A stretch of DNA of 64,000 nucleotides from positions 1-64,000 of the forward strand of contig CAZIQL010000011.1 of assembly GCA_964541485.1 (NCBI GenBank). Reading direction: 5' to 3'. The position numbers and the translations under genes were made by a program. Below the pieces are notes generated by a model. That model did not search any database and was not told where the DNA came from. It worked only from the letters and a program-made list of their open reading frames with translations. Position 1 is the first letter of the stretch, and each line of letters begins with the position of its first letter. Below are positions 9,124 through 15,863 of this stretch, piece after piece. The stretch is from SIG299 sp964541485 (GTDB taxonomy: Bacteria > Bacillota > Clostridia > Lachnospirales > Lachnospiraceae).

Positions 9124-9576
9124 ATGGTAGAAGCAACAAGCTGTGGCGGTGTCGTTATATTCAGAGGAAAAATTTTATTACTGTATAAGAATTACAAGAA
9201 TAAGTACGAAGGCTGGGTTCTTCCGAAAGGTACAGTAGAAGAAGGTGAAGAGTACAAGGAAACTGCTCTTCGCGAAGTAAAAGAAGAGACCGGAGCCGAT
9301 GCGTCGATTATTAAGTATGTAGGCAAGAGTCAGTACACATTTAATACGCCGCAAAATACAGTATTAAAGGACGTTCATTGGTATTTAATGATGTCAGACA
9401 GCTATTATAGCAAGCCGCAACGCGAAGAGTACTTCACGGATTCCGGATACTATAAGTTCCATGAGGCTTATCACATGTTAAAGTTTGCAAATGAAAAGCA
9501 GATTTTAGAGAAGGCCTATAATGAGTATCTGGACTTAAAGAGAAGTAATCTCTGGGGAAACAAGAAATACTTTTAG
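9124..9576 (+). CDS. Nudix hydrolase
   Basis: 150 residues, from ATG 9124 behind CGGAGGG. The Nudix box spans residues 36-58, with G36, E41 and the REVKEETG core (50-57), so the metal-binding glutamates are intact. Nudix enzymes cleave nucleoside diphosphates linked to another group. The short MutT-like size and the WVLPKG lead-in resemble diadenosine-polyphosphate or capped-nucleotide hydrolases, but the substrate is not determined. Monocistronic, between its own promoter and terminator. Confidence 0.88.
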   Translation: MVEATSCGGVVIFRGKILLLYKNYKNKYEGWVLPKGTVEEGEEYKETALREVKEETGADASIIKYVGKSQYTFNTPQNTVLKDVHWYLMMSDSYYSKPQREEYFTDSGYYKFHEAYHMLKFANEKQILEKAYNEYLDLKRSNLWGNKKYF

Positions 9577-9578
9577 TT

Positions 9579-9617
9579 AAAAAAAGGGGAACGCCGCACG
9601 CGTATCCTCTTTTTTTA
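9579..9617 (+). terminator. Terminator after the Nudix gene
   Basis: An A-run followed by GGGGA pairs with TCCTC plus a T7 run, with an inner ACGC/GCGT stem. It begins two bases after the stop codon. Confidence 0.8.
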
Positions 9618-9895
9618 TTGCCCCATGAAATCCCCGGAAAAACGTAGCCACCACTCGGCAGGATTTGCTGTCCCCCTATCTTTTACCGGCAGTCATAAAC
9701 AAGAGAGCACGGCCCGGAACTCGGCGGTCGGGGAGTGAAGGGAATACAGGAGGATGTTACGAAAAGCAATATGCCGATGTCCCGACTTTGCGCCGAGTAG
9801 GCGCAATTTTAATGGTGTATTTTTAGTAGCAATATATATTTTATTACATAAATTGAAAATAGAAAAATCCAATGATTATTTCTTAAAATATCTGT
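9618..9895. other. Gene-free stretch with repeated ACTCGGC motif and a terminator-like hairpin
   Basis: No convincing reading frame. ACTCGGC occurs at about 9653 and 9719, and its complement GCCGAGT at about 9792. The latter sits in the loop side of a TTGCGCC/GGCGCAA hairpin (9785-9803) followed by a short T run. This fits either the end of a small RNA or the remains of a decayed gene. No known family is recognised. Confidence 0.3.
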
Positions 9896-10091
9896 TATAC
9901 TAAATGTGCCAGAAGAGAAATCTTCTCCATAGTGATATGGACACGCGATATAAGGAGCGTATCGCCGTTAGACTGGAAACGTAAAAACTATGCACACACT
10001 TTACGAAATAGTTGATTTTGCAGGAAAGTGGAAGGCTTTCCATTGGGTGGCACGCACCTAAATAAACTTGAATATAGGAGAGAGAGAAATT
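9896..10091 (+). promoter_or_regulatory. Structured 5' leader of the nucleoside phosphorylase gene (candidate cis-regulatory RNA)
   Basis: A TATACT -10 box at 9896-9901 (its -35 is weak) precedes about 185 untranslated bases with several local stems: AGAAGA/TCTTCT with a GAAA tetraloop (9911-9926), GCGATA/TATCGC (9945-9965), AACTAT/ATAGTT (9986-10013), GGAAAG/CTTTCC (10023-10041) and GGTG/CACC (10046-10058). GGGTGGCAC at 10045-10053 resembles the T-box core, but the usual T-box stem I start is not evident and the gene is not an amino-acid gene. The density of stems suggests a riboswitch or other leader; the class is unknown. Confidence 0.4.
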
Positions 10092-10841
10092 ATGATTACA
10101 GATTGTTATGATATTGAAACGGAACCGATAATTAGTCTAAAAGATTTTTACGGTGAACAAAAGCATATTGTAGATACCTGTCTGATTATTTTTTCAGATG
10201 AAATACATAAACATTTATTGGAGAAGTATGAATGCGAGCAAATCGCTGCACTTACAGCTTGCAACGGTGACACACCAATTTATAAGATGAATTATAAAGG
10301 GGTGGATATTGCTTTTTATTTGACCAGAATTGGTTCGACGATGGCTTCCTGTATGTGCTATGAAACGAATTGGTTGGTTGGTGCGACAAAGTTTATTATG
10401 TTTGGTTCTTGCGGAAGTCTGGACAGAGAAAAAACAGAGGGCAAATTCATACTCCCAACAGAAAGTTATCGAGGCGAAGGCTGTTCCTACTATTTTGCAG
10501 AACCGGCAGACTATATTGATGTAAGAAACAGTCATAAGCTTGCGAAGATATTTGATGAATTGGGTGCTCCATATGTGCTCGGAAAAGTGTGGACCACAGA
10601 TTCCATGATTCGGGAAACAAGAGGTTTGGTTGCGAAGCGAAAAGCCGAGGGGTGTATTGCGGTTGAAATGGAAGTAGCGGGTGTACAAGCCGTATGTAAT
10701 TTTTATGGCTTGGAATTATACGATTTTCTTGAAGCAGGGGATGTTTTAGAAGCAAGCGGATATGAAGTTAAAGGACTTCATAATGCCAATCACAATTTTG
10801 GAAAATTATATATCGCATTAGAAATTGCATTACGTGTGTAA
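10092..10841 (+). CDS. Nucleoside phosphorylase (uridine/purine nucleoside phosphorylase family)
   Basis: 249 residues. ATG 10092 is chosen because TAGGAGAG lies just upstream; an in-frame TTG 24 bases earlier has no better site. The family features are the glycine-rich MFGSCGSLD segment (phosphate/ribose side), VWTTDSMIRET, and the VEMEVAG motif near residue 195, where Glu-Met-Glu binds the ribose. These enzymes release a free base and ribose-1-phosphate from nucleosides during salvage. The base specificity is not clear. It has a long structured leader and is followed by a hairpin terminator, so it is probably transcribed alone. Confidence 0.82.
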   Translation: MITDCYDIETEPIISLKDFYGEQKHIVDTCLIIFSDEIHKHLLEKYECEQIAALTACNGDTPIYKMNYKGVDIAFYLTRIGSTMASCMCYETNWLVGATKFIMFGSCGSLDREKTEGKFILPTESYRGEGCSYYFAEPADYIDVRNSHKLAKIFDELGAPYVLGKVWTTDSMIRETRGLVAKRKAEGCIAVEMEVAGVQAVCNFYGLELYDFLEAGDVLEASGYEVKGLHNANHNFGKLYIALEIALRV

Positions 10842-10850
10842 AATTGAATT

Positions 10851-10910
10851 TAACGATGCAATCGCCTTTGGCGATTTGCATCGTTAGTGAGGAAAATGCG
10901 CAGCATTTTT
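10851..10910 (+). terminator. Tandem hairpins ending the phosphorylase transcript
   Basis: A 16-base-pair stem with one bulge (10851-10866 with 10870-10886) is followed by AAAATGC/GCATTTT (10893-10909) with a terminal T run. Confidence 0.7.
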
Positions 10911-11371
10911 CGAACAGGGGGCATATAAAGAAAAAAAGCATTTGTATGCCCCGTTATTTTTGAATTTCGGGGCATGGAGGGAAGGTTTTTGCGGATATGC
11001 CCCTTAGCAAATGGGAATATGAAGTTTCGGTGTAGAAAGCGGGGTACGCAAAAAAGGTTTTCTTATATGTGCCCCAGGATGGGAGTTTTACTGCTATTCA
11101 AAAAGGATAAGCATATATTATAAGACATGATAGCAGCATTACTGCTATATAACAAGACAGAATATAGTCTTCAGACTGTGCGCTGTCTTGTTTTTCTTTG
11201 CAAATATTTTTGCATGATTGTGCAAGTAGGGATAAATAGAATATTTGAGAGTAGGGGGGAGCGGGAGGTGACGACGCTTCTTGGACACCTGAGAGAAAAC
11301 ATACTGTTCATGAGTAGAAATTGCTTTGATTTTGTGATAACATTTATATACTAACCAGAAGGGGAATAGAT
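10911..11371. other. Intergenic palindrome-rich stretch with a strong terminator
   Basis: No supported gene. Repeated GGGGCAT/ATGCCCC-type palindromes lie at about 10918-10955, 10970-11010 and 11040-11078. TTACTGCTAT occurs twice, about 50 bases apart. A strong terminator spans 11151-11199: AACAAGACAG pairs with CTGTCTTGTT around an inner AGTCT/AGACT stem and ends in a T run. A terminator with no gene before it suggests a short untranslated transcript starting near the TATATTATAA at about 11115, but this is inference. Confidence 0.4.
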
Positions 11372-11857
11372 ATGGAACTAAAAGATTTACTGAAATGCTC
11401 ACCCGGAGAATTGACGGATATGGGAATTTGTCCAACATGCTTTAATCGTGAGCATGATGGGCTTCTGTATGGAGATAACAAAGATAAAATGTTATATGAG
11501 GATGAAGATATTGAATGCTTTCTTGTAGGAAATCCCAGAAGTGAAGGTCACATGGCAATTTCTACAATGCAGCACTATCATGATATGAGTGAAGCTCCGG
11601 ATGAAATCAATGAAAAGATGATTCGGTATACGAAACGTTTCATGCAGATTATTAAGGAAGTGTACGGTTGCGAGCGGGTTTATATGTGTACTATGTGCGA
11701 TGGTTTGAACAATCATTATCATGTGCAGTTGATTCCCAGATATGATTTTGAAAAACGTGGAAGTGGAAATTTTGTAAAGCCAAGAAAAGAGTATGTGCAT
11801 GATGCGGAAAAAATCAGTAGAATCAGACGGATGATTGTAAAAGAGACTAGCTTGTAG
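11372..11857 (+). CDS. HIT-family (histidine triad) protein
   Basis: 161 residues, ATG 11372 behind AGAAGGGGAA. The signature is N114-H-Y-H117-V-Q119 followed by LIPRY, a histidine-triad variant in which the third histidine is glutamine, as in GalT-type nucleotidyl transferases. A CPTC pair at residues 20-23 and a CTMC pair just before the triad could bind zinc. HIT proteins hydrolyse or transfer nucleotide monophosphates. It is first in a tight same-strand cassette with GNAT, 2H phosphoesterase and P-loop kinase genes, which suggests nucleotide or RNA-end chemistry, but the substrate is unknown. Confidence 0.75.
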   Translation: MELKDLLKCSPGELTDMGICPTCFNREHDGLLYGDNKDKMLYEDEDIECFLVGNPRSEGHMAISTMQHYHDMSEAPDEINEKMIRYTKRFMQIIKEVYGCERVYMCTMCDGLNNHYHVQLIPRYDFEKRGSGNFVKPRKEYVHDAEKISRIRRMIVKETSL

Positions 11858-11877
11858 ATGAAAGGAAACTTTATTTT

Positions 11878-12408
11878 ATGTTAATTTTAAGAGATATGAA
11901 AGAAACTGACATAGAAGATTATGTCAGATGGTTTACTACAGAAACCGAATGGGGCAACTGGGATTCTCCATGGGAAGGAGATTTCGAGAGCACTGAGGAA
12001 GAAGAACGTAAGAGTTGGACAGAATATTATGAGTCTGTAAAAAATCTGCCGGATGAGGTTGTTCGCTGGAAATACGAAATTGAGTGCGATAGTGTACATA
12101 TTGGTTGGATATGTGCTTATACAGATTTGGGGTATCTGGATAATCCGGAAGAGATCCTCGCATTGGGACTCGATATTCCATATGTAGAAGGCAGAAAACA
12201 CGGCAATGGAACAAAGGCATTGCAAATGTATATGGATTATTTAAAGTCGAATGGACATCGCTCTTTCTATACACAGACCTGGTCCGGAAATCTGGCGATG
12301 GTACGGGTTGCTGAAAAATTAGGTTTTAAAGAAGTTTGCCGTAAAAAGGGCTATCGTGAAGTAAACGGAAAGAAATATGATGCAATTACGTGGAGATTGG
12401 ATGTTTAA
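11878..12408 (+). CDS. GNAT family N-acetyltransferase (RimJ/RimL type)
   Basis: 176 residues. It starts MLILRDMKETDIEDYVRWF, typical of the RimJ/RimL-like GNAT branch. The acetyl-CoA loop is in GRKHGNGTKALQMYMDYL, and the C-terminal NLAMVRVAEKLGFKEVCRKKGYREVNG block is the usual GNAT motif B. These enzymes move acetyl from acetyl-CoA to an amine on a small molecule or protein. It begins 20 bases after the HIT gene. The ribosome site GAAAGGAAAC is adequate. Confidence 0.85.
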   Translation: MLILRDMKETDIEDYVRWFTTETEWGNWDSPWEGDFESTEEEERKSWTEYYESVKNLPDEVVRWKYEIECDSVHIGWICAYTDLGYLDNPEEILALGLDIPYVEGRKHGNGTKALQMYMDYLKSNGHRSFYTQTWSGNLAMVRVAEKLGFKEVCRKKGYREVNGKKYDAITWRLDV

Positions 12409-12458
12409 AGAATTTTACAGACCTTAGCAAAATCGAATGTGAAATTTAGGAGATTACT

Positions 12459-12965
12459 ATGCAAAAAGAAAAATTTATTACTGTTATGGCGATTTTTGAT
12501 GATAATACGCAAGCGGTACTGGAAAGTATTCAAAACGATTTGGAACAGCAGTATGGTGAGGATACAAAAACAAAAGGAATCCCATTTCACATTACATTGG
12601 GAAGTTATTCGGTAGAAGACACGGAGGAAATTGTGGCAAGAATTACTGAAGTTGCAAAGAGTACAAAATGCGTGGATGTAAATTTTTTAGGATTTGACCA
12701 TTTTGGTAATATAGTTCGATATATTAAGCCGGAAATAAGCAAAGAACTTTTTGACTTGCATAAGTACTTTGATTCGGATTATGCAAATGGATATCCCGGA
12801 TGGATGCCGCATGCAACCGTATATCGTCACAGCGGACCTATGGAGATAGAACTACCGGATGCGATGAAAGAAAAAATAGACACATTAACAAATGTACAAA
12901 TTGTAGGAATTGAACTGGGAGAATTCTTCCCACCGAAGAAGATTATACGGGTTTTGTTTCAATAA
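12459..12965 (+). CDS. 2H phosphoesterase (LigT / 2'-5' RNA ligase-like)
   Basis: 168 residues behind TTAGGAG. It has the two HxT/S motifs that define the 2H superfamily: H44-I-T46 (PFHITLG) and H118-A-T120 (MPHATVY), with the second repeat about 75 residues after the first. Relatives cleave cyclic phosphates on nucleotides or RNA ends, or act on 2'-5' linkages. Its place between an acetyltransferase and a polynucleotide-kinase-like P-loop protein fits a nucleotide or RNA-end role; this is inference from context. Confidence 0.82.
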   Translation: MQKEKFITVMAIFDDNTQAVLESIQNDLEQQYGEDTKTKGIPFHITLGSYSVEDTEEIVARITEVAKSTKCVDVNFLGFDHFGNIVRYIKPEISKELFDLHKYFDSDYANGYPGWMPHATVYRHSGPMEIELPDAMKEKIDTLTNVQIVGIELGEFFPPKKIIRVLFQ

Positions 12966-12988
12966 GAGAAAGGGCAGGAGAACGTGAA

Positions 12989-13549
12989 ATGAGTAAATTA
13001 TTATTGATTATGGGAGACTTGGCGACAGGAAAATCTACATTTGCAAAGCGTCTTTCGCAGAGATACGATGTTAATATGTTTGGCAAAGATACAATCAAGG
13101 AAGTACTTGGTGATACCGTTGGATTTGCTAACAGAGAAGAAAATTTAAAACTTTCCAAAGCAACGATGGAGCTTATGATGTTTGTATTTTCTGAGTTTGC
13201 AAAACTGAATAAACCATTAATTTTAGAATCAAACTTTCATACCGGAGAATTAGAACGCTTGCATGAAATCGCAAAGGAATATGGCTACGAGATATTAACA
13301 CTTGTGCTTCGTGGGAATGTCGACATTTTGCATCAGCGGTATCTGCACAGAATGAAAAATGAAGATCGGCATCCGGTGCATTTAAGTACAACTTTGGATG
13401 TATATGAAGACTTCAAGGGCTATATTGAGTGGACAAGGAAAGAGGCAATTGTAGGCAATCAGATAGAAATCAATGCGAATGATTTTGCGTATCAGACAGA
13501 TGCAGTGTTATTGGAAAAAATCGATGGATTTATGGAAGAACAGAAGTAA
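12989..13549 (+). CDS. P-loop kinase (AAA_33 / zeta-toxin-like)
   Basis: 186 residues. Walker A is G9-D-L-A-T-G-K15-S16-T. It is followed by FGKDTIKEVLGD (substrate-side aspartate), LILESNFH (Walker-B-like) and an LRGN...RYLHRMKN lid with arginines. The family includes polynucleotide kinase-type, aminoglycoside-type and zeta-toxin-like small-molecule kinases. No antitoxin gene is adjacent, so a toxin role is not supported. It is last in the HIT-GNAT-2H-kinase cassette. Confidence 0.8.
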   Translation: MSKLLLIMGDLATGKSTFAKRLSQRYDVNMFGKDTIKEVLGDTVGFANREENLKLSKATMELMMFVFSEFAKLNKPLILESNFHTGELERLHEIAKEYGYEILTLVLRGNVDILHQRYLHRMKNEDRHPVHLSTTLDVYEDFKGYIEWTRKEAIVGNQIEINANDFAYQTDAVLLEKIDGFMEEQK

Positions 13550-13708
13550 TTGCATTGGGACAGAGTTATTTTGCAATACAAACGTATAGACACAAGAAGT
13601 GGTGGAAACGGCACAGGATGCCGGAGGATTTACTACTCCGAATAAGAGTATTCACCAGATTGAAAAGGAACAAATAGCTCGCTTGAAAGCTAAAGCAGAA
13701 AACGAAAA
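13550..13708 (+). other. Short open stretch, possibly the tail of a lost gene
   Basis: From about 13590 the plus strand can encode a hydrophilic, charged segment beginning VETAQDAGG and ending near AENENG. It has no ATG or ribosome site, and its reading frame then runs through the terminator at 13709. It reads like the C-terminal end of a real protein whose front has been deleted. The family is not recognised. Confidence 0.3.
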
Positions 13709-13732
13709 CGGAGAATCCTTTCGGATTCTCCG
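13709..13732 (-). terminator. Terminator of comFB
   Basis: CGGAGAATCC and GGATTCTCCG form a perfect 10-bp stem with a 4-base loop. Read on the minus strand it is followed by TTTTCGTTTTC, so it ends the comFB transcript. Confidence 0.75.
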
Positions 13733-13746
13733 TCAGTATATAAACT

Positions 13747-14013
13747 TTAATGTCTTGGTTTTTTGGAAACAACAGCAGCAGCTTTTGCAATCTCGGTCAT
13801 AACCATGGTTTCAAACTGTGTATCCATGGAGCAAAGCTTAGTCATAAGCTCACCTTGTGTTGTAGCGACATATTTGGAAGGAAGTCGGTTTAATGCATAA
13901 GATGCAATGTCTAAACGGCAATGCTCACATTTGCAGCAATCCATACTGTCTAACATCCGATCCAAAGTCAGAATTACATAATCCTCCATAACATTTCTAA
14001 GAATAATCTGCAT
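13747..14013 (-). CDS. comFB: ComFB-like late competence protein
   Basis: 88 residues. ATG at 14013 is behind GGAGGA; an in-frame start at 14037 is upstream of that ribosome site. It matches the ComFB pattern: MEDYV, LDRMLD, a cysteine cluster C26-C27-x-C29-x2-C32, RLDIASYALN and LPSKYV. The cysteines likely bind zinc. The B. subtilis gene lies in the comF operon; in cyanobacteria ComFB-like proteins bind cyclic di-nucleotides. Here it stands alone, without comFA or comFC, so a competence role is not supported by context. The lysine-rich tail after residue 80 is short. Confidence 0.82.
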   Translation of the reverse strand: MQIILRNVMEDYVILTLDRMLDSMDCCKCEHCRLDIASYALNRLPSKYVATTQGELMTKLCSMDTQFETMVMTEIAKAAAVVSKKPRH

Positions 14014-14102
14014 AACAGCCGTCCTCCTGAAACTCATTTGTAATCATACAAGTATACTTTACCATCATCTTTGGTATTTGTCAAAAAAAATTATTTAGTA
14101 TC

Positions 14103-14131
14103 TTGCAAAACGAAGGAAGATGTGGTAATAT
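14103..14131 (+). promoter_or_regulatory. Promoter of tRNA-Leu
   Basis: TTGCAA (14103-14108), a 17-base spacer and TAATAT (14126-14131) end 10 bases before the tRNA 5' end. Confidence 0.6.
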
Positions 14132-14140
14132 TTCAATGTT

Positions 14141-14223
14141 GCTGGTGTGGCGGAATGGCAGACGCATCAGACTCAAAATCTGACGTGGGCAACCACGTGC
14201 GGGTTCAAGTCCCGCCACCAGCA
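14141..14223 (+). tRNA. tRNA-Leu (anticodon CAA)
   Basis: The acceptor stem pairs GCTGGTG (14141-14147) with CACCAGC (14216-14222), with discriminator A at 14223. The anticodon stem TCAGA/TCTGA carries loop CTCAAAA, giving anticodon CAA. A long variable arm (CGTGGG-CAA-CCACG region) is diagnostic of a class II tRNA, and the GGTTCAAGTCC T-loop is present. CCA is not encoded, which is common in Firmicutes. Confidence 0.96.
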
Positions 14224-14225
14224 CT

Positions 14226-14261
14226 AAAAAACGGCATTCTTTTGGGAATGTCGTTTTTTTT
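14226..14261 (+). terminator. Terminator of tRNA-Leu
   Basis: AAACGGCATTC pairs with GAATGTCGTTT, followed by a long T run. Confidence 0.85.
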
Positions 14262-14347
14262 GTTTAGCAGTAACTGAGGTGTCATTTTATGAAGTATGGC
14301 ATATTATGTAGTGTACTCGATCAGATTGTTTTTGAAAGGAGAGTATC

Positions 14348-15343
14348 ATGAGTAGTCAGTTTTTTTCTAGAAATAATAGCAATGATCAGTGTCCTTGTGA
14401 AGATAACAATAGAAATCTTTTTCAGAGAGAGTCTTGTGGTGGAGAGAATTCTTGTTGTCCAATATGTCCTCCGGGTCCTAGGGGGCCAAGAGGACTTACC
14501 GGGGCACCCGGACCTGTCGGCCCACGAGGCCCGGCCGGTCCGGCAGGTCCACAGGGTCCGGTGGGAGAAACCGGAGCAACCGGTCCACAAGGCCCGGTAG
14601 GAGAAACCGGAGCAACCGGCCCAACCGGTCCGGTAGGCCCAAGAGGTCCAATCGGAGCGACCGGAGCAACCGGTCCACAAGGTCCGGCAGGTCCACAGGG
14701 TCCAGCAGGAGAAACAGGAGCAACCGGAGCGGCCGGTCCACAGGGTCCAGCAGGTCCACAGGGTCCAGCAGGAGAAACAGGAGCGACAGGAGCGACCGGT
14801 CCACAGGGTCCGGCAGGTCCACAGGGTCCGGCAGGAGAAACAGGAGAAACAGGAGCAACAGGTCCAGCAGGTCCAGCAGGTCCAGCAGGCCCGACAGGCC
14901 CAGCAGGCCCAGCAGGCGGTGTGCTTAATTTTGCTGATTTTTATGCGCTGATGCCACCCGATAATGCAGCGACAGTTGCGCCGGGTGCAGACGTTAGTTT
15001 CCCACAGGATGGACCGAATAGCGGTGCTGATATTTCCAGAATCGGATCGGATTCGTTTAATCTGGCACTGATTGGAACCTATCAGGTGTTATTTGAGGTT
15101 GGCGTAAACGAAGCAGGGCAGTTGTTGTTATCTTTAAATGGTGCAGATTTGGCGTATACGGTAGTAGGTAGAGCAACGGGAGCATCACAAATTATAGGTA
15201 TGTCAATTGTGACAACTACAGTGATTAACTCTATTTTGACTGTACGGAATCCTGCCGGAAATGCAGCAGCACTTACTGTTACTCCGCTGGCCGGAGGAAC
15301 CAGACCGGTTTCGGCGCATCTTGTTATTACGCAGATTCAATAA
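14348..15343 (+). CDS. Collagen-like protein with BclA-type C-terminal domain
   Basis: 331 residues behind AAAGGAGAG. The N-terminus (~1-42) is Asn/Cys rich (CPCED, SCGGENSCCPIC) with no signal peptide. Residues ~43-189 are uninterrupted Gly-X-Y triplets rich in GPQGPAG and GATGATG. Residues ~190-331 form a hydrophobic beta-rich domain resembling the trimerising C1q/TNF-like head of Bacillus exosporium protein BclA. Known relatives form trimeric filaments on the spore surface. The cysteine-rich, signal-less N-terminus fits deposition on a spore coat from the mother cell; that is inference. The gene is monocistronic, and its C/G-rich repeat differs sharply in base composition from its neighbours. 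Confidence 0.87.
   Translation: MSSQFFSRNNSNDQCPCEDNNRNLFQRESCGGENSCCPICPPGPRGPRGLTGAPGPVGPRGPAGPAGPQGPVGETGATGPQGPVGETGATGPTGPVGPRGPIGATGATGPQGPAGPQGPAGETGATGAAGPQGPAGPQGPAGETGATGATGPQGPAGPQGPAGETGETGATGPAGPAGPAGPTGPAGPAGGVLNFADFYALMPPDNAATVAPGADVSFPQDGPNSGADISRIGSDSFNLALIGTYQVLFEVGVNEAGQLLLSLNGADLAYTVVGRATGASQIIGMSIVTTTVINSILTVRNPAGNAAALTVTPLAGGTRPVSAHLVITQIQ
14474..14914 (+). repeat. Collagen Gly-X-Y coding repeat
   Basis: Tandem 9- and 18-base units such as GGTCCAGCAGGTCCACAG, many of them near identical. The stretch is prone to slippage and repeat-number change. Dense G and C on opposite strands also open false frames on the other strand. Confidence 0.9.
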
Positions 15344-15380
15344 TTGTTTCAGTATCATACAACACATGTAGCCAAAAGAC

Positions 15381-15416
15381 GCATTCTGCTGTTATCAGCA
15401 GAATGTGCCTTTTTTT
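15381..15416 (+). terminator. Terminator after the collagen-like gene
   Basis: GCATTCTGCT pairs with AGCAGAATGTGC around a 6-base loop, followed by T7. Confidence 0.85.
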
Positions 15417-15427
15417 ATGCATTTTTA

Positions 15428-15456
15428 TTGAAAATATAGCGCAACTCGGTTATACT
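15428..15456 (+). promoter_or_regulatory. Sigma-A promoter for the zf-HC2/polA/coaE group
   Basis: TTGAAA (15428-15433), 17-base spacer, TATACT (15451-15456); the next start codon is 37 bases downstream. Confidence 0.8.
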
Positions 15457-15492
15457 AAATAGTGAGTTATTCTGTAAAAAAGGAAGGTCATT

Positions 15493-15846
15493 ATGGGACG
15501 GAAAACAGAAAAGTTAACCTGTATGCAGGTACAACACTCCATAAAAGAATATTTACTGAATGAGATGACGATTGAGCAGGCAGAGAGCTTTGCAAAGCAT
15601 GTAAGAAACTGCAAAGAGTGCAGAAAGGAATTAGAAGAGTATTATGCTTTCTCGTCTGCCTTGATGCAGTTAGAGACGGTGGAGGATGCGGAAAAGGGCG
15701 ACTTCTACATGAACATTGAAAAAAGGCTGGAAAGAACAGAATTTGCAGCCCAGAAAAAGAGAAAAGACCACAGAAAACGCAGAGTGGCGTATGCTCTGGT
15801 TGTACTTTTTGTGACCATCGCCATGGGCGTTGGATTTGGAATATAG
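15493..15846 (+). CDS. Membrane-anchored zf-HC2 (anti-sigma-like) protein
   Basis: 117 residues. The N-terminal zinc finger is H36-x3-C40-x2-C43, with C10 as a possible extra ligand; this is the anti-sigma HC2 pattern. A basic stretch (~82-96) precedes one C-terminal transmembrane helix (~97-117) with almost nothing beyond it. Anti-sigma proteins of this layout hold a sigma factor at the membrane, but no sigma gene is adjacent, so the partner is unknown. First gene of the unit leading into polA, 17 bases upstream. Confidence 0.78.
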   Translation: MGRKTEKLTCMQVQHSIKEYLLNEMTIEQAESFAKHVRNCKECRKELEEYYAFSSALMQLETVEDAEKGDFYMNIEKRLERTEFAAQKKRKDHRKRRVAYALVVLFVTIAMGVGFGI

Positions 15847-15863
15847 GAAGGCGGACGAAGAAA

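Noticed and set aside
10045..10058. T-box assignment for the phosphorylase leader
   Set aside because: Only the GGGTGGCAC core resembles it. The stem I/specifier start was not found, and the gene is not amino-acid linked. Kept as an unassigned leader.
11127..11354. 75-codon frame in the palindrome-rich gap
   Set aside because: It crosses a strong terminator stem, has no ribosome site, and its sequence is not protein-like.
12989..13549. Zeta toxin of a toxin-antitoxin pair
   Set aside because: The Walker A fits, but no small antitoxin gene is adjacent and the cassette context is enzymatic. Called only as a P-loop kinase.
14496..14858. Minus-strand frames over the collagen repeat
   Set aside because: The Gly-X-Y triplets open complementary Leu/Pro/Asp-rich frames by composition alone.
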